From Rhizobium aethiopicum (GTDB lineage: Bacteria; Pseudomonadota; Alphaproteobacteria; Rhizobiales; Rhizobiaceae): a stretch of 56,648 nucleotides of DNA. Below, in pieces: positions 32,973 to 42,206 of this stretch. Under the pieces are notes generated by a model that was not told the DNA's origin, did no database searches, and was given only the letters and a program-made list of their open reading frames with translations. The position numbers and the translations under genes are program-made. How positions within the stretch are numbered: the stretch's first letter is position 1; each line of letters starts with the position of its first letter. The stretch covers positions 1 through 56,648 of the forward strand of contig NZ_FMAJ01000023.1 in assembly GCF_900094625.1 (NCBI RefSeq), in the 5' to 3' direction.

Positions 32973-33743
32973 CTAGTTGAAGCTCGACGTTTTGAGAAAT
33001 TCCGCCAACCGTTCGGTCTTCGGGCGCACAAACATTTCCTTCGGATCGCCCTCCTCGCAGATGACGCCCTGGTTCATGAAGATCACGCGGGACGAAACCT
33101 CGTAGGCGAAACGCATCTCATGGGTGACGAGCAGCATCGTCATGCCGTCGGCAGCAAGCCCCTTGATCACCTGCAGGACTTCGCCCACCAGTTCCGGGTC
33201 GAGCGCGGAGGTCACTTCGTCGAACAGCATCAACCGCGGCGACATGGCGATCGCGCGGGCAATTGCAACCCGCTGCTGTTGGCCGCCGGAGAGTTGGCCG
33301 GGGTAATGATTGGCGCGGGCGGCGAGGCCGACCCGGTCGAGCCATCTTTCAGCAATCGCGCGGGCTTCCGGATTCGTCATCTTCTTCACCTTGACGAGGC
33401 CGAGCATGACGTTTTCGGCCGCGCTCATATGCGGGAAGAGATTGAACTGCTGAAATGCCATGCCGGTCAGCGCACGCTGGCGTGCAATCTCCTTCTCGCT
33501 CTTGCGCCGCCGGCTCGCACCGTCGACACGGTAGCCGATCTCCTCGCCGTCGAGGTTGATCGTGCCGCCCTGGAATTCCTCCAGCATGTTGACGCAGCGC
33601 AGCAAGGTGGTCTTGCCGGAGCCGGACGAGCCGATGATGGAGATGACCTCGCCTTCCTGGACGGCGCAATCGACTCCCTTGAGCACTTCGTGGATGCCAT
33701 AAGTCTTGCGCAGACCCTTGATGTCGAGAATGGTCTTGGCCAT
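32973..33743 (-). CDS. Polar amino-acid ABC importer ATPase (system 2)
   Basis: A 256-residue PAAT ATPase. Walker A is GSSGSGKTT (near 38), the Q-loop QQFNLFPH, the signature SGGQQQR and Walker B LMLFDEVTSALDPE. It is the last gene of the second importer operon, 12 bases after the permease. It is only moderately similar to the system 1 ATPase, so the two are not a recent duplication. Confidence 0.9.
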   Translation of the reverse strand: MAKTILDIKGLRKTYGIHEVLKGVDCAVQEGEVISIIGSSGSGKTTLLRCVNMLEEFQGGTINLDGEEIGYRVDGASRRRKSEKEIARQRALTGMAFQQFNLFPHMSAAENVMLGLVKVKKMTNPEARAIAERWLDRVGLAARANHYPGQLSGGQQQRVAIARAIAMSPRLMLFDEVTSALDPELVGEVLQVIKGLAADGMTMLLVTHEMRFAYEVSSRVIFMNQGVICEEGDPKEMFVRPKTERLAEFLKTSSFN

Positions 33744-33755
33744 CGGGAAGTCTCC

Positions 33756-34415
33756 TCAGGACGGCAGGGCGGTCTTGCGCTCGACATATTTGCCGAAGTG
33801 CTCGATGCCGTAGTTGACGATGAAATAGAGACCGCCGGCCAGAAAATAGAACTGGAGGCTCATGAAATTACGGGAAATGATCTCTTGCGTGCGCAGGAGA
33901 AGCTCCGCGACGCCGATGACGGAAAGCAGCGTCGAGGCCTTCACCATCTCGGCCGCCGTATTCACCCAGGCCGGCAGGCATTGGCGCATGGCCTGCGGCC
34001 ACAGCACCGAGGTGAAAGTCTGGGTAAAGGTCAGGCCGATCGCCTTGGCGGCTTCGGTCTGGCCCTTCGGGATCGCTTGAAGCGCTCCGCGCACGATTTC
34101 GCCGACGTGGGAAGAGCAGAAGACGGCAAGGGCGAGGACTCCGGCGGAGAAAGGTCCGAGATCGAGACCGGCCGCAGCGGAGACATAATAGCTTGCCAGC
34201 ACGAGCACGAGCACCGGCGTGCCACGAATGATATCGGTGTAGGCGCGCACGGCCAGACGCAAGACAAAGCCGCCGTAAACCAGCGCCAGACCGACAAAAA
34301 CGCCGAGGACGGAGCCTGCGAGAATGGCCAGCAGAGAGATCGACACCGTCATGGCCATGCCGTTCATGATGACGTAGCGGGCGATCCAGAGTTGTTCGAG
34401 AAACGTGTGAGACAT
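33756..34415 (-). CDS. Polar amino-acid ABC importer permease (system 2)
   Basis: A 219-residue PAAT permease with DIIRGTPVLVLVLASYYV near residue 60. The EAA loop follows LQAIPKGQTEAAKAIGLT. Five membrane helices are expected. It forms the channel with the permease encoded just upstream; five bases separate the two genes. Confidence 0.88.
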   Translation of the reverse strand: MSHTFLEQLWIARYVIMNGMAMTVSISLLAILAGSVLGVFVGLALVYGGFVLRLAVRAYTDIIRGTPVLVLVLASYYVSAAAGLDLGPFSAGVLALAVFCSSHVGEIVRGALQAIPKGQTEAAKAIGLTFTQTFTSVLWPQAMRQCLPAWVNTAAEMVKASTLLSVIGVAELLLRTQEIISRNFMSLQFYFLAGGLYFIVNYGIEHFGKYVERKTALPS

Positions 34416-34420
34416 CGGGA

Positions 34421-35083
34421 CTATCTCGGCAGGGCCAGACGGCGCTCGACGAGGCGCATCACGGCGGCGATGAGGAAACAGGTCGCGACATAGAGCGCTG
34501 ATGTAACCATCCAGGTTTCTATGACGCGGAAGCTCTCGACATTGATTTTGCGGGCGGCGAAGGTCAGTTCGGGCACGGCGATGGCGGCGGCGAGCGAGGT
34601 GTCCTTGAAAAGCGAGATGATCGTCGAGGAGAGCGATGGCAGCACGTTGCGCAGCATCAGCGGCGCGATGATCGAGCTGCGGATCTGCATCCCCGTCAGG
34701 CCGATGGCGAGGCCGGCTTCGGTCAATCCTCTCGGGATGGACAGCAATCCGGCGCGGAACACCTCGGCGAGATAGGCGCCGGAATAAAGCGAGAGAACCA
34801 GCACGAAGCTTTTCATCTTGTCGAGGCGCAAGCCCATCTGCGGCAGCGCGAAAAAGGCGAAAAGCACCAGGACGAGAATCGGCAGGTTGCGAATGACAGT
34901 GACATAGACACGCGCCGGCACGAGCGCAAAACGGCTCCTGGACGTCAGCGCGAAAGCCACGACAAGTCCGATTGCGGCCCCGATCAGGATCGAGATCACT
35001 GCAAGGCCGAGGCTGAGGGCAAGTCCACTTAACAGAAAGTCGAAATTGCGCCAGACGGCAGCGAAATTCAGCGTGTAACCCAT
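34421..35083 (-). CDS. Polar amino-acid ABC importer permease (system 2)
   Basis: A 220-residue PAAT permease (RNLPILVLVLFAFFALPQMG near 70, EAA loop near AGLAIGLTGMQIRSS). The start at 35083 is chosen because AAAGGACC precedes it; the longer frame overlaps the hairpin region. It follows the system 2 binding-protein gene after 163 bases. Confidence 0.87.
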   Translation of the reverse strand: MGYTLNFAAVWRNFDFLLSGLALSLGLAVISILIGAAIGLVVAFALTSRSRFALVPARVYVTVIRNLPILVLVLFAFFALPQMGLRLDKMKSFVLVLSLYSGAYLAEVFRAGLLSIPRGLTEAGLAIGLTGMQIRSSIIAPLMLRNVLPSLSSTIISLFKDTSLAAAIAVPELTFAARKINVESFRVIETWMVTSALYVATCFLIAAVMRLVERRLALPR

Positions 35084-35173
35084 GCGGGTCCTTTCAGACC
35101 AGAGCATGCCGCCGAACCTATGAGCGGCCGAGACGGCGTCATGCTCCAACCATTCGATTCAGAAGCGGAGCCA

Positions 35174-35235
35174 GATCTTGGCCCGACCTGGACCAAGATC
35201 ATCCTGTTCCAGCGGAGCGGGAGTGAGCTCCCGCT
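35174..35235 (-). other. Two hairpins between system 2 binding-protein and permease genes
   Basis: GATCTTGG (35174-35181) pairs with CCAAGATC (35193-35200). AGCGGGAG (35216-35223) pairs with CTCCCGCT (35228-35235) around TGAG. Both stems are perfect eight-base pairings in the gap between the two genes. Confidence 0.6.
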
Positions 35236-35246
35236 TCGCATCGCGG

Positions 35247-36086
35247 TCACTTGAATTCGACGGGGAAGCCGATCTGCGGCGGCGCCAGATCCTTGCCGAA
35301 CCAGGTCTTGAAGGATTTGGCATAGAAGTCGAACTCGACACCGGTCATTGCCTCGTGAAGAGCGGTGTTGACGAAGTTCAGCCAGTCCTGATCACCGCGC
35401 TTGACGGCGCAGGCATAGGTCTGTGGGTTCCAACCGTAACCGGCATCCTTATAGCGTCCCGGGTTCTGCGTCATGTACCAGGCGAGCGACGACTGGTCCG
35501 TGGCAGCGGCATCAGCGCGCCCGGACTCCAGCGCCTGATAGATCAGATCGACGGATTCGTACTGGTCGACGGTCGCCTCCGGCAATGCGGCGTGCACCAT
35601 AGCTTCGGCATAGACGTTCTGGAGAACCGAGATGGTCACCGAGGAGCCGGCAGTCTTCAGCGCGGCATAATCTGCATATTTTCCGTCCGCCTTGAGCATC
35701 AGGCCGACACCCTCGCGATAATAGGGAATGGTGAAGGCGACTTGCTGGGCGCGTTCGCCGGTAACGGTCATGAACTGGCAGGTAATGTCGACCTTGTCGG
35801 TGGTGATGTTCGGGATGCGGGCGTCCGAGGACTGATTGACATACTCGATCTTCTCAGGATCGCCGAACAGCGCCTTGGCGATGATATGGCCCATGTCGAC
35901 ATCGAAGCCCTGAAGCTTGTCGTCGGCGCTCTTGAAGTGCCAGGGCGCGTTGGTGCTGCCCGTGCCGAGGACGAGGTGGCCGCGGGCCAGCACTTCATCG
36001 AGCTTGCTGCCGTCGGCCAATGCAGGCGTGGAGAGCAGCGCGGCGGCGGCGAGCGACATCACGCCGGTGCGAAAGGAAATGGTCAT
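35247..36086 (-). CDS. Polar amino-acid ABC importer binding protein (system 2)
   Basis: A 279-residue family 3 binding protein. A signal peptide (residues 1-25, ending TPALA) is followed by LARGHLVLGTGSTNAPWHF, then LQGFDVDMGHIIAKALFG and TDKVDITCQFMTVTGERAQQ. The two-lobed fold with a hinge is expected. GGGGAACG precedes the ATG at 36086. It is the first gene of the system 2 operon. Ligand unknown. Confidence 0.87.
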   Translation of the reverse strand: MTISFRTGVMSLAAAALLSTPALADGSKLDEVLARGHLVLGTGSTNAPWHFKSADDKLQGFDVDMGHIIAKALFGDPEKIEYVNQSSDARIPNITTDKVDITCQFMTVTGERAQQVAFTIPYYREGVGLMLKADGKYADYAALKTAGSSVTISVLQNVYAEAMVHAALPEATVDQYESVDLIYQALESGRADAAATDQSSLAWYMTQNPGRYKDAGYGWNPQTYACAVKRGDQDWLNFVNTALHEAMTGVEFDFYAKSFKTWFGKDLAPPQIGFPVEFK

Positions 36087-36116
36087 GGCGTTCCCCTTAT
36101 GGATTGGTTCCCATCG

Positions 36117-36152
36117 TTCCAGTATAATGGACGTATGTCTGTTTTACTGGAA
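36117..36152. promoter_or_regulatory. Inverted repeat upstream of the system 2 operon
   Basis: TTCCAGTA (36117-36124) and TACTGGAA (36145-36152) form a perfect eight-base inverted repeat with a 20-base gap. It lies 30-66 bases before the binding-protein start. Two half-sites at this distance would suit a dimer-of-dimers regulator, or a long stem. Confidence 0.5.
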
Positions 36153-36794
36153 TAATGTATCAAGTGCCATCGGGGATGAATTGTCAATGGGGCATGCCGA
36201 AAAAACGCGCAGCTGAGTGCTTGGCGATTTTTTCGGCAGCGCAGCATTTGCCGTCGGCCTCGGCTCCCACCACCGCGGCTGCGCCCAACCGGCTCCGGCG
36301 TAAGGGCGTGGGGAAGCGGAAGATTTTCAGGCGCCGCAATAATCGGCCAACCTCCTGCCCTTCCGTCGCCACCAGGGCGGCGCGATCTCCGGTATTGCCT
36401 GATGATTTCAGCGGGAAGCAGGGTCTCCGCGAAGCTGACGGCGTGGAACGGGCCTGCCTCCGACCGTGAAGATTGAATCTCAAACCGGTCCTCCGAAAGC
36501 CTTGGCAGGAACTCTCGTACGGTCTATCTCACGCTGATCAGAATTCTTCTCAATACTTCAGGCAACGGCCGCCGCCCCATACTGTATGGGCACGCTGCGC
36601 TTTCCAAGCGTCCGTCGTCGAAGGATCACGCTCCTTCAGAGACGGAGACTCAATTTCCATCTTCCTCGAGCTTGAAGAGCGCAGCGGCCTCTCGCCCAAG
36701 CGCATGCCCGCAGCCGTTTGCTCTTCGACCACGGCTGCGTTCCCTGGTCGACCGTGTTGATCGCCTGGCTGATCCCGTCGAGCGTGGGGATGCT
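36153..36794. other. 642-base stretch, no gene recognised
   Basis: Open frames occur but none has known motifs. A minus-strand frame from about 36400 down to 36200 (SFAETLLPAEIIRQYRRS) reads somewhat like protein but has no start or family match. Decayed DNA between the transporter and the TetR gene is the best description. Confidence 0.35.
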
Positions 36795-37442
36795 TCAAGC
36801 GGCGCCGACGCCAGCGGCAAAGATGGCGATGCAACGGCGAAGGTGGGCAAGCATCTGAGGCCGATCCGGCCAGGCCTGATTGCGGCCTTCTGGGGGCCCC
36901 ATGCCGCCGAAGATCATATCCATCAGCATGCGGGCGCTGCTCTCCGGATCGTCCAGCGATAGCCTGCCCTCCGCCCTGCGATCGGCGAGCCAGTCAGCGA
37001 GATACTGCCGGCTGGCGATTATGCCTTCGCGCTGAAGAATGTCGATAAGCTCCGGAAACTGCGCCGCTTCGCGAAAGACGAGCTGCAGGAAACCGGCACG
37101 TTCCGCGTCTAGGTCCTCGTCCATGTCGATCATGAAGATACGTTCTAGGCTCTCGGCGATCGGGATATCTTCAGCGGGTCTCGGCAGGTCGAGCATCAGG
37201 CGCCGATGTGCGCCGACCACGGCGGCAAACAGCTCTTCCTTGCTCTGAAACAGCTTGTAGAGCGTCTGCTTGGAAATACCCGCCTCCGAAGCCACGACTG
37301 CAGTCGTGCTTCCGGCATAGCCATATTTTACGAAAACGCGGCGGGCGACTTCAACGATATGCGTCCGCTTGTCTTCGTCGCTGGAGACTTTCGGCCGCCC
37401 TCGCTTGCGCGGCTCATCTGCGCGCTCGTCGGCAATATCCAT
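36795..37442 (-). CDS. TetR-family transcriptional regulator
   Basis: A 215-residue regulator. The TetR helix-turn-helix is at about 27-75 (AGSTTAVVASEAGISKQTLYKLFQSKEELF). A C-terminal domain of the AcrR-like type follows (FLQLVFREAAQFPEL). An N-terminal RKRGRPK arm is typical. The ATG at 37442 is used; a GTG three codons earlier is possible. A perfect palindrome stands about 100 bases upstream, but no intact target gene is found beside it. Confidence 0.86.
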   Translation of the reverse strand: MDIADERADEPRKRGRPKVSSDEDKRTHIVEVARRVFVKYGYAGSTTAVVASEAGISKQTLYKLFQSKEELFAAVVGAHRRLMLDLPRPAEDIPIAESLERIFMIDMDEDLDAERAGFLQLVFREAAQFPELIDILQREGIIASRQYLADWLADRRAEGRLSLDDPESSARMLMDMIFGGMGPPEGRNQAWPDRPQMLAHLRRCIAIFAAGVGAA

Positions 37443-37451
37443 GACGATCAC

Positions 37452-38073
37452 ACCGCTCTGCCGAAGCGCATCTCATCGATCCGGAAAAGCAGCCTGCTAT
37501 TTTTTGACTTTTTCGGTTGAGGCATCAGCGATTTCGATTTCGAGAACTAAGTAGTTCTGCAATGCGTTGCATCCCCCACCCTCTAGCGATGGAGCGCTTA
37601 TGACGACTCTTTCGGCCGCCGCGTCAGTTCTTCTTACCCTATAGCAGGAGCTCGACATCCGCATGCCAGGACATCCTCTCCTGTAGTATGATTTCAACAA
37701 AAAAATCAACCGCCACCGGTCGGCTCAACGAACGCATATCCAACGGCGCCGACAACCGATGACCCAGTTGATGGCGCTGGCGAGGGACCGTTTCGACCAG
37801 CCGGGCTCCGCCAGCAGCTGCTGCCTTTCTTACGCTTCAAGGTCGATGTCCGCTCCGTTCTATCGGGAAACCCCGGAATGGAAGGACGTAGCCGACTCGG
37901 TTCAGCCATCTGACCCTTTTGCAACGCATAAACAATCAAGATGGCAGGTGACGGCAAGCTAAACGGCCAAACAGCTCACCACCCCACTTTTGGACGGCTG
38001 CCTCGGCCCGGAACGGTTAGTCGCGCTCTCATCCGAGTAGAAATTAACCATATTTCAGCGTTCTTCAGAAAGA
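37452..38073. other. Region between TetR and chemoreceptor genes
   Basis: No intact gene lies here. It contains the TetR-like operator at 37543-37558, then about 400 bases where frames on both strands look degraded. The usual divergent partner of a TetR gene (often an efflux pump) is missing, which suggests that it was lost. Confidence 0.35.
37543..37558. promoter_or_regulatory. TetR-type operator
   Basis: AGAACTA-AG-TAGTTCT is a perfect 16-base palindrome 100 bases upstream of the TetR start. Short AT-rich palindromes of this form are common TetR operators; autorepression is the likely role. Confidence 0.6.
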
Positions 38074-39951
38074 ATGCTCTACGTAAATCAGGCGCCTCGA
38101 AGAAGAGAGCCACAAAGTTATTTGGAGACGGTCTTGGCATTTACTATTGCGCGCAGTTTGGTTGTCTTCGGCATTGCTGTTTCGACTGGCCTTTTCATGT
38201 CGATCGGGTTGCAGCAATCGGCGCTCGAACGGCTGAAGGTCAACGGTCCGGTTTACGAGCAGGTGGTCTACGGCAAGGACCTCATTGCCGATATCCTGCC
38301 GCCGCCGCTCTTCGTGGTCGAATCCTACATGCTCTCTTTCGAGGCGAGCAAATTCCCCGAACTCACCGACTCCAATCTTGCCAAGATCGCCAATCTCAAG
38401 GCCGCCTACGACGACCGCCGCGCCTACTGGAAAACCACCCGGCTGCCGCAGGCGTTGAAGGACGAACTCGAAAAAGATGTGATCGCCAAGGGTGATACAT
38501 TCTGGGACGTGATGAGTCGGGAGATCATCCCGGCCCTGACCACCAAGCACGAGGACAGGGCGCACGGGGCGATCGAGCAGTTGCGCGTCGCCTTTCATTC
38601 GCACCAGGACGCTGTCGAGAAACTTGTTGCAAAATCCGACGCCTTCCTGAAGGGCGAGGAAAGGAATGCCGCCGCGGAAATCGTCACCTGGACGATCTAT
38701 GCGGGCGCTGCCGGCTTCGGATCGTTCGGGCTGCTGCTCCTGGGACTCTATCTTCTGCGCCGCCGGGCAATCTTGCCGCTCGACGGTATGAAGGCTTATA
38801 TGGGCAACCTTGCGGACGGCGATTTTTCGACCGAGGTTCCCTATGCCAGCCGTTCCGACGAGATCGGCGCCATGTCCAAGGCCGTGGCGGTCTTCCGCCG
38901 CAACGCGCTAGAGCGGCAGGAGGCGCAGAAGCGCGAGGCGGCGCTTCGCGAGGCGGAATTTGAACGTGAACGCAGCCAGATGGCCGAAAAAGCCGCCGAG
39001 GAGCAGGTCCGCGAAACGGTGATCGCTCAGTTGACCCATGGCTTGGACCAGCTATCGCACGGCAATCTCGATTGCCGGATCGCCACGCCGTTTGCTGCCA
39101 CGTACGAGACATTGCGCGCCAAGTTCAACGACAGCATGGACGCGCTTAGCGCATCGATGGCCGAGATCGCCCAAACCTCCAAACAGGTGGATAGCGCCTC
39201 GGCCGACATTACGAGCGCAACCGAGAGCCTCGCATCGCGCACGGAACAGCAAGCCGCGATGCTCGAAGAGGCCACAACCGCGCTCGGCGAGATGAATGCA
39301 AAGGCGAAAGACGCCTCCGATCATGCCGGCAAGGCGACCGGCATGATGGCCGAGACCCGCAACAGCGCCGAACGTTCGGCGGCGGTCGTCCGCGAAGCGA
39401 TCGCCGCCATGGAACGGATCGAAGGCTCTTCCTCGCAGATCGGCGACATCGTCAACGTCATCGATGAAATCGCCTTCCAGACCAATCTTCTGGCGCTCAA
39501 TGCCGGAGTTGAAGCGGCCCGCGCAGGCGAGGCGGGCAAGGGTTTTGCCGTCGTGGCGCAGGAGGTGCGCGAACTCGCCATGCGCTCGGCCAACGCCGCT
39601 AAGGAGATCAGGGCTCTGATTTCCACATCCTCGTCCCAGGTTTCCACCGGGGTGGAGCTTGTCAACCGCACCGGCAAGGCGCTTCAGGAAATCGAAGGAC
39701 AGGTCGAGCAGGTTGCCGGGCTCATCGCCCGGATCGTCACTGTATCCTCCGAGCAGGCAGTCGCGATCCGAGAGATCAATGCCTCCGTCAATGCTCTCGA
39801 CCAGGTGACGCAACGCAACGCGACGATGGCCGTCGAAACCGCTTCGGCCTGCCGCGCGCTCGGCACCCAAACGCAGACATTGGAAGGGGTCGTCAGACGC
39901 TTTCAGATCGACGCGGCAACCAGCATGTCAAGGCCGCGTCGAGCCGCTTGA
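38074..39951 (+). CDS. Methyl-accepting chemotaxis protein
   Basis: A 625-residue chemoreceptor. Membrane helix 1 is at about 23-46 and helix 2 near 205-230, with a periplasmic sensor of about 160 residues between. A HAMP domain follows (YMGNLADGDFSTEVPYASRS), then a second HAMP-like region (LSHGNLDCRIATPF). The signalling tip near 475-510 contains IAFQTNLLALNAGVEAARAG. No CheR-binding pentapeptide is seen at the C-terminus. The start is uncertain: ATG 38074 has a weak ribosome site, while TTG 38134 has GGAG at good distance and would begin just before helix 1. The ligand is unknown. Confidence 0.88.
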   Translation: MLYVNQAPRRREPQSYLETVLAFTIARSLVVFGIAVSTGLFMSIGLQQSALERLKVNGPVYEQVVYGKDLIADILPPPLFVVESYMLSFEASKFPELTDSNLAKIANLKAAYDDRRAYWKTTRLPQALKDELEKDVIAKGDTFWDVMSREIIPALTTKHEDRAHGAIEQLRVAFHSHQDAVEKLVAKSDAFLKGEERNAAAEIVTWTIYAGAAGFGSFGLLLLGLYLLRRRAILPLDGMKAYMGNLADGDFSTEVPYASRSDEIGAMSKAVAVFRRNALERQEAQKREAALREAEFERERSQMAEKAAEEQVRETVIAQLTHGLDQLSHGNLDCRIATPFAATYETLRAKFNDSMDALSASMAEIAQTSKQVDSASADITSATESLASRTEQQAAMLEEATTALGEMNAKAKDASDHAGKATGMMAETRNSAERSAAVVREAIAAMERIEGSSSQIGDIVNVIDEIAFQTNLLALNAGVEAARAGEAGKGFAVVAQEVRELAMRSANAAKEIRALISTSSSQVSTGVELVNRTGKALQEIEGQVEQVAGLIARIVTVSSEQAVAIREINASVNALDQVTQRNATMAVETASACRALGTQTQTLEGVVRRFQIDAATSMSRPRRAA

Positions 39952-39977
39952 CGCGTTGGTCGGGCTCCTTCCGTCAC

Positions 39978-40985
39978 TCATTCATCGACGGTTGCGACGA
40001 CGGCAACGCAGTCGCCAGATTTGACCAGGCCCGGGAAATGCCGCGCACAGAGAATGCCGCTCATGCCAGCGCGGATCTCGCGGGGTTCCACCCCGGTGCG
40101 CCCGGTTGGATAGATGCGAGCGATGACGGCATCCTCACTAACGGCTTCACCGAGATCGACGAGGGGCTCGATGAGGCCGCCCTCCTCCGCAAAGGAGAAA
40201 CAGCGGCCGTCCGGCATGTCGAGCCAAGTCGTCGCACCGATATCGGCGGCGCCCGCCACGATCCCGGCGTGGCGTAGGACATTCATGGTGCCGCGCTTGG
40301 CAATCGCCGCACTTTTGGCCGTAGCCGTCCCGCCGCCGCCGAGTTCCGTGGTAATGAAAACCTTGCCCATCTCCTCGGCCGCCGTGTCGTACATGCCGAC
40401 CGCATCGATCTCCAGCATCTTCATCGAATAAGGTGCGGCAAAGGCCGTGACAAAGTCGAAAGACTTTGCCTCCTGGTGTTTGTTCGGGAGGATATGGGCT
40501 GCGCAGAACGGAAGGAAATCGAGCGTCTTGCCGCCGGAATGGAAGTCGAGCACGAGATTCGCCATCGGCAGAAGCACGCGCTGGAAATAATCGGCGATCT
40601 TCTCGGTAACCGTCCCGTCCGGACGGCCCGGGAAGCTGCGGTTCATATTGCCCCGGTCGATCGGCGACGTTCTGGTTCCCGCCAGAAACGCCGGATAATT
40701 CATCGCCGGCACGATGATGACCCTGCCGCTCACCTCCTCGGCCTTCAGCGAGCGGGCGAGATCGAAGAGCGCGATCGGCCCTTCGTACTCGTCCCCGTGA
40801 TTGCCGCCGGTCAGCAGCGCCGTCGGCCCCTCGCCTCTGCTGACGACCGTGATCGGGATCATCACCGAGCCCCAGGCGGAATCGTCGCGGCTGTAAGGCA
40901 GCCTGAGGAAACCGTGCTGGATGCCCTCGGCGGCGAAATCCACCGTCGCGCTGATCGGCGACGGCCGCAAGCCAATCTCGTTCAT
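39978..40985 (-). CDS. eutE: N-alpha-acetyl-diaminobutyrate deacetylase of ectoine breakdown (EutE/DoeB)
   Basis: A 335-residue zinc deacylase of the aspartoacylase/succinylglutamate desuccinylase family. TGGNHGDEYEG gives the His and Glu zinc ligands and LDFHSGG the third His. It removes acetate from N-acetyl-2,4-diaminobutyrate formed when ectoine is opened. Its place directly after eutD (seven-base gap), as the last gene of the nine-gene ehu-eut operon, supports this over other desuccinylase roles. Confidence 0.87.
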   Translation of the reverse strand: MNEIGLRPSPISATVDFAAEGIQHGFLRLPYSRDDSAWGSVMIPITVVSRGEGPTALLTGGNHGDEYEGPIALFDLARSLKAEEVSGRVIIVPAMNYPAFLAGTRTSPIDRGNMNRSFPGRPDGTVTEKIADYFQRVLLPMANLVLDFHSGGKTLDFLPFCAAHILPNKHQEAKSFDFVTAFAAPYSMKMLEIDAVGMYDTAAEEMGKVFITTELGGGGTATAKSAAIAKRGTMNVLRHAGIVAGAADIGATTWLDMPDGRCFSFAEEGGLIEPLVDLGEAVSEDAVIARIYPTGRTGVEPREIRAGMSGILCARHFPGLVKSGDCVAVVATVDE

Positions 40986-40992
40986 GACAGCC

Positions 40993-42174
40993 TCAATCCT
41001 TGACCATCAGTTTGCGCGGCACGTTCGCGAAACATTCGACGCCGCTCTCGGTGATGAGAATGCTTTCGGTCGTCTCGAAACCCATGTCCTCCAGCCACAG
41101 GCCGGTCATGAAATGGAAGGTCATGCCGGGCTTCAATTCCGTCCGGTCGCCGGGGCGCAGGCTCATGGTGCGCTCGCCCCAGTCCGGCGGATAGGACAGG
41201 CCGATCGGATAACCGGTGCGGTTGTCCTTGACGATGCCGTATTTCTTCAGAACGCCGAAGAAGGCGTTGGCGATGTCCTCGCAGGTGTTGCCGGGTTTGG
41301 CGACAGCAAGACCGGCCTCCATGCCTTCGAGCGTTGCCTTTTCCGCATCGAGAAAAGCCTGCGTCGGCTTGCCGAGAAAAACGGTGCGCGACAGCGGAAG
41401 GTGGTAGCGATTGTAGCAGCCGGCGATCTCGAAGAAGGTGCCCTCGCCCTTCTTCATCGGCCGATCGTCCCAGGTCAGATGCGGTGCCGAGGCTTCGACG
41501 CCGGACGGCAGCAGCGGCACGATCGCCGGGTAGTCGCCGCCGATGCCGTCGACGCCGCGCGTGCCGGCATCGTAGATTTCCGCGACCAGGTCGCATTTGC
41601 GCATCCCGACCTCTATTCTGTCGAAGATGCGGGCGTGCATCGCCTCGACGATACGAGCGGCATTGCGCATGTACTCGATTTCCGTCTCGCTCTTGACGGC
41701 GCGCTGCCAGTTGACGAGCGCCGTCGCATCGACGAAACGCGCATTGGGCAAATGCTTCTGCAGCGCCGCGAAGGCGGCGGCCGAGAACCAGTAATTGTCC
41801 ATCTCGACGCCGATCGTCAGCTTGCCGAGGCCGCGCTCGGTCAGGATGCCGGAGAGGTAATCCATCGGATGGCGTTCGGTCGACTGTACGTAATGATCGG
41901 GATAACCGACAATGTTGTCGTGCTTCAGATAGGCGGTGAACTTGGCGCCATTGGCGTCCTGGCCGCGGCCGAACCAGATCGGCTCGCCGGACGGCGGCAC
42001 GATCACCGCCTGGTGCACGTAGAAGGACCAGCCGTCATAGCCGGTTAGCCAGGCCATGTTCGAGGGGTCGCTGACGACAAGCAGGTCCACCCCCTTCGCC
42101 TCCATGGCACGACGTGTCTTCTCCAGCCGCGCGGCATATTCGCCGAGCGAGAATTTGAGATTGGGCTGGGTCAT
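40993..42174 (-). CDS. eutD: Ectoine hydrolase (EutD/DoeA), M24 peptidase family
   Basis: A 393-residue protein of the creatinase/prolidase fold. The N-terminal creatinase domain (LTGYDGWSFYVHQAV, then YPDHYVQSTERHPMDYL) precedes the pita-bread catalytic half (ETEIEYMRNAARI, then YNRYHLPLSRTVFLG). DoeA/EutD opens the ectoine ring to acetyl-diaminobutyrate. GGGAAGAGAC precedes the start at 42174. It is the eighth gene of the operon. Confidence 0.87.
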   Translation of the reverse strand: MTQPNLKFSLGEYAARLEKTRRAMEAKGVDLLVVSDPSNMAWLTGYDGWSFYVHQAVIVPPSGEPIWFGRGQDANGAKFTAYLKHDNIVGYPDHYVQSTERHPMDYLSGILTERGLGKLTIGVEMDNYWFSAAAFAALQKHLPNARFVDATALVNWQRAVKSETEIEYMRNAARIVEAMHARIFDRIEVGMRKCDLVAEIYDAGTRGVDGIGGDYPAIVPLLPSGVEASAPHLTWDDRPMKKGEGTFFEIAGCYNRYHLPLSRTVFLGKPTQAFLDAEKATLEGMEAGLAVAKPGNTCEDIANAFFGVLKKYGIVKDNRTGYPIGLSYPPDWGERTMSLRPGDRTELKPGMTFHFMTGLWLEDMGFETTESILITESGVECFANVPRKLMVKD

Positions 42175-42206
42175 GTCTCTTCCCTTCTTGTCCGGCGCAG
42201 AACCGG

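Noticed and set aside
32937..34493. Plus-strand open frame of 518 codons
   Set aside because: It is antisense to the system 2 ATPase and permease, whose ABC motifs are unmistakable.
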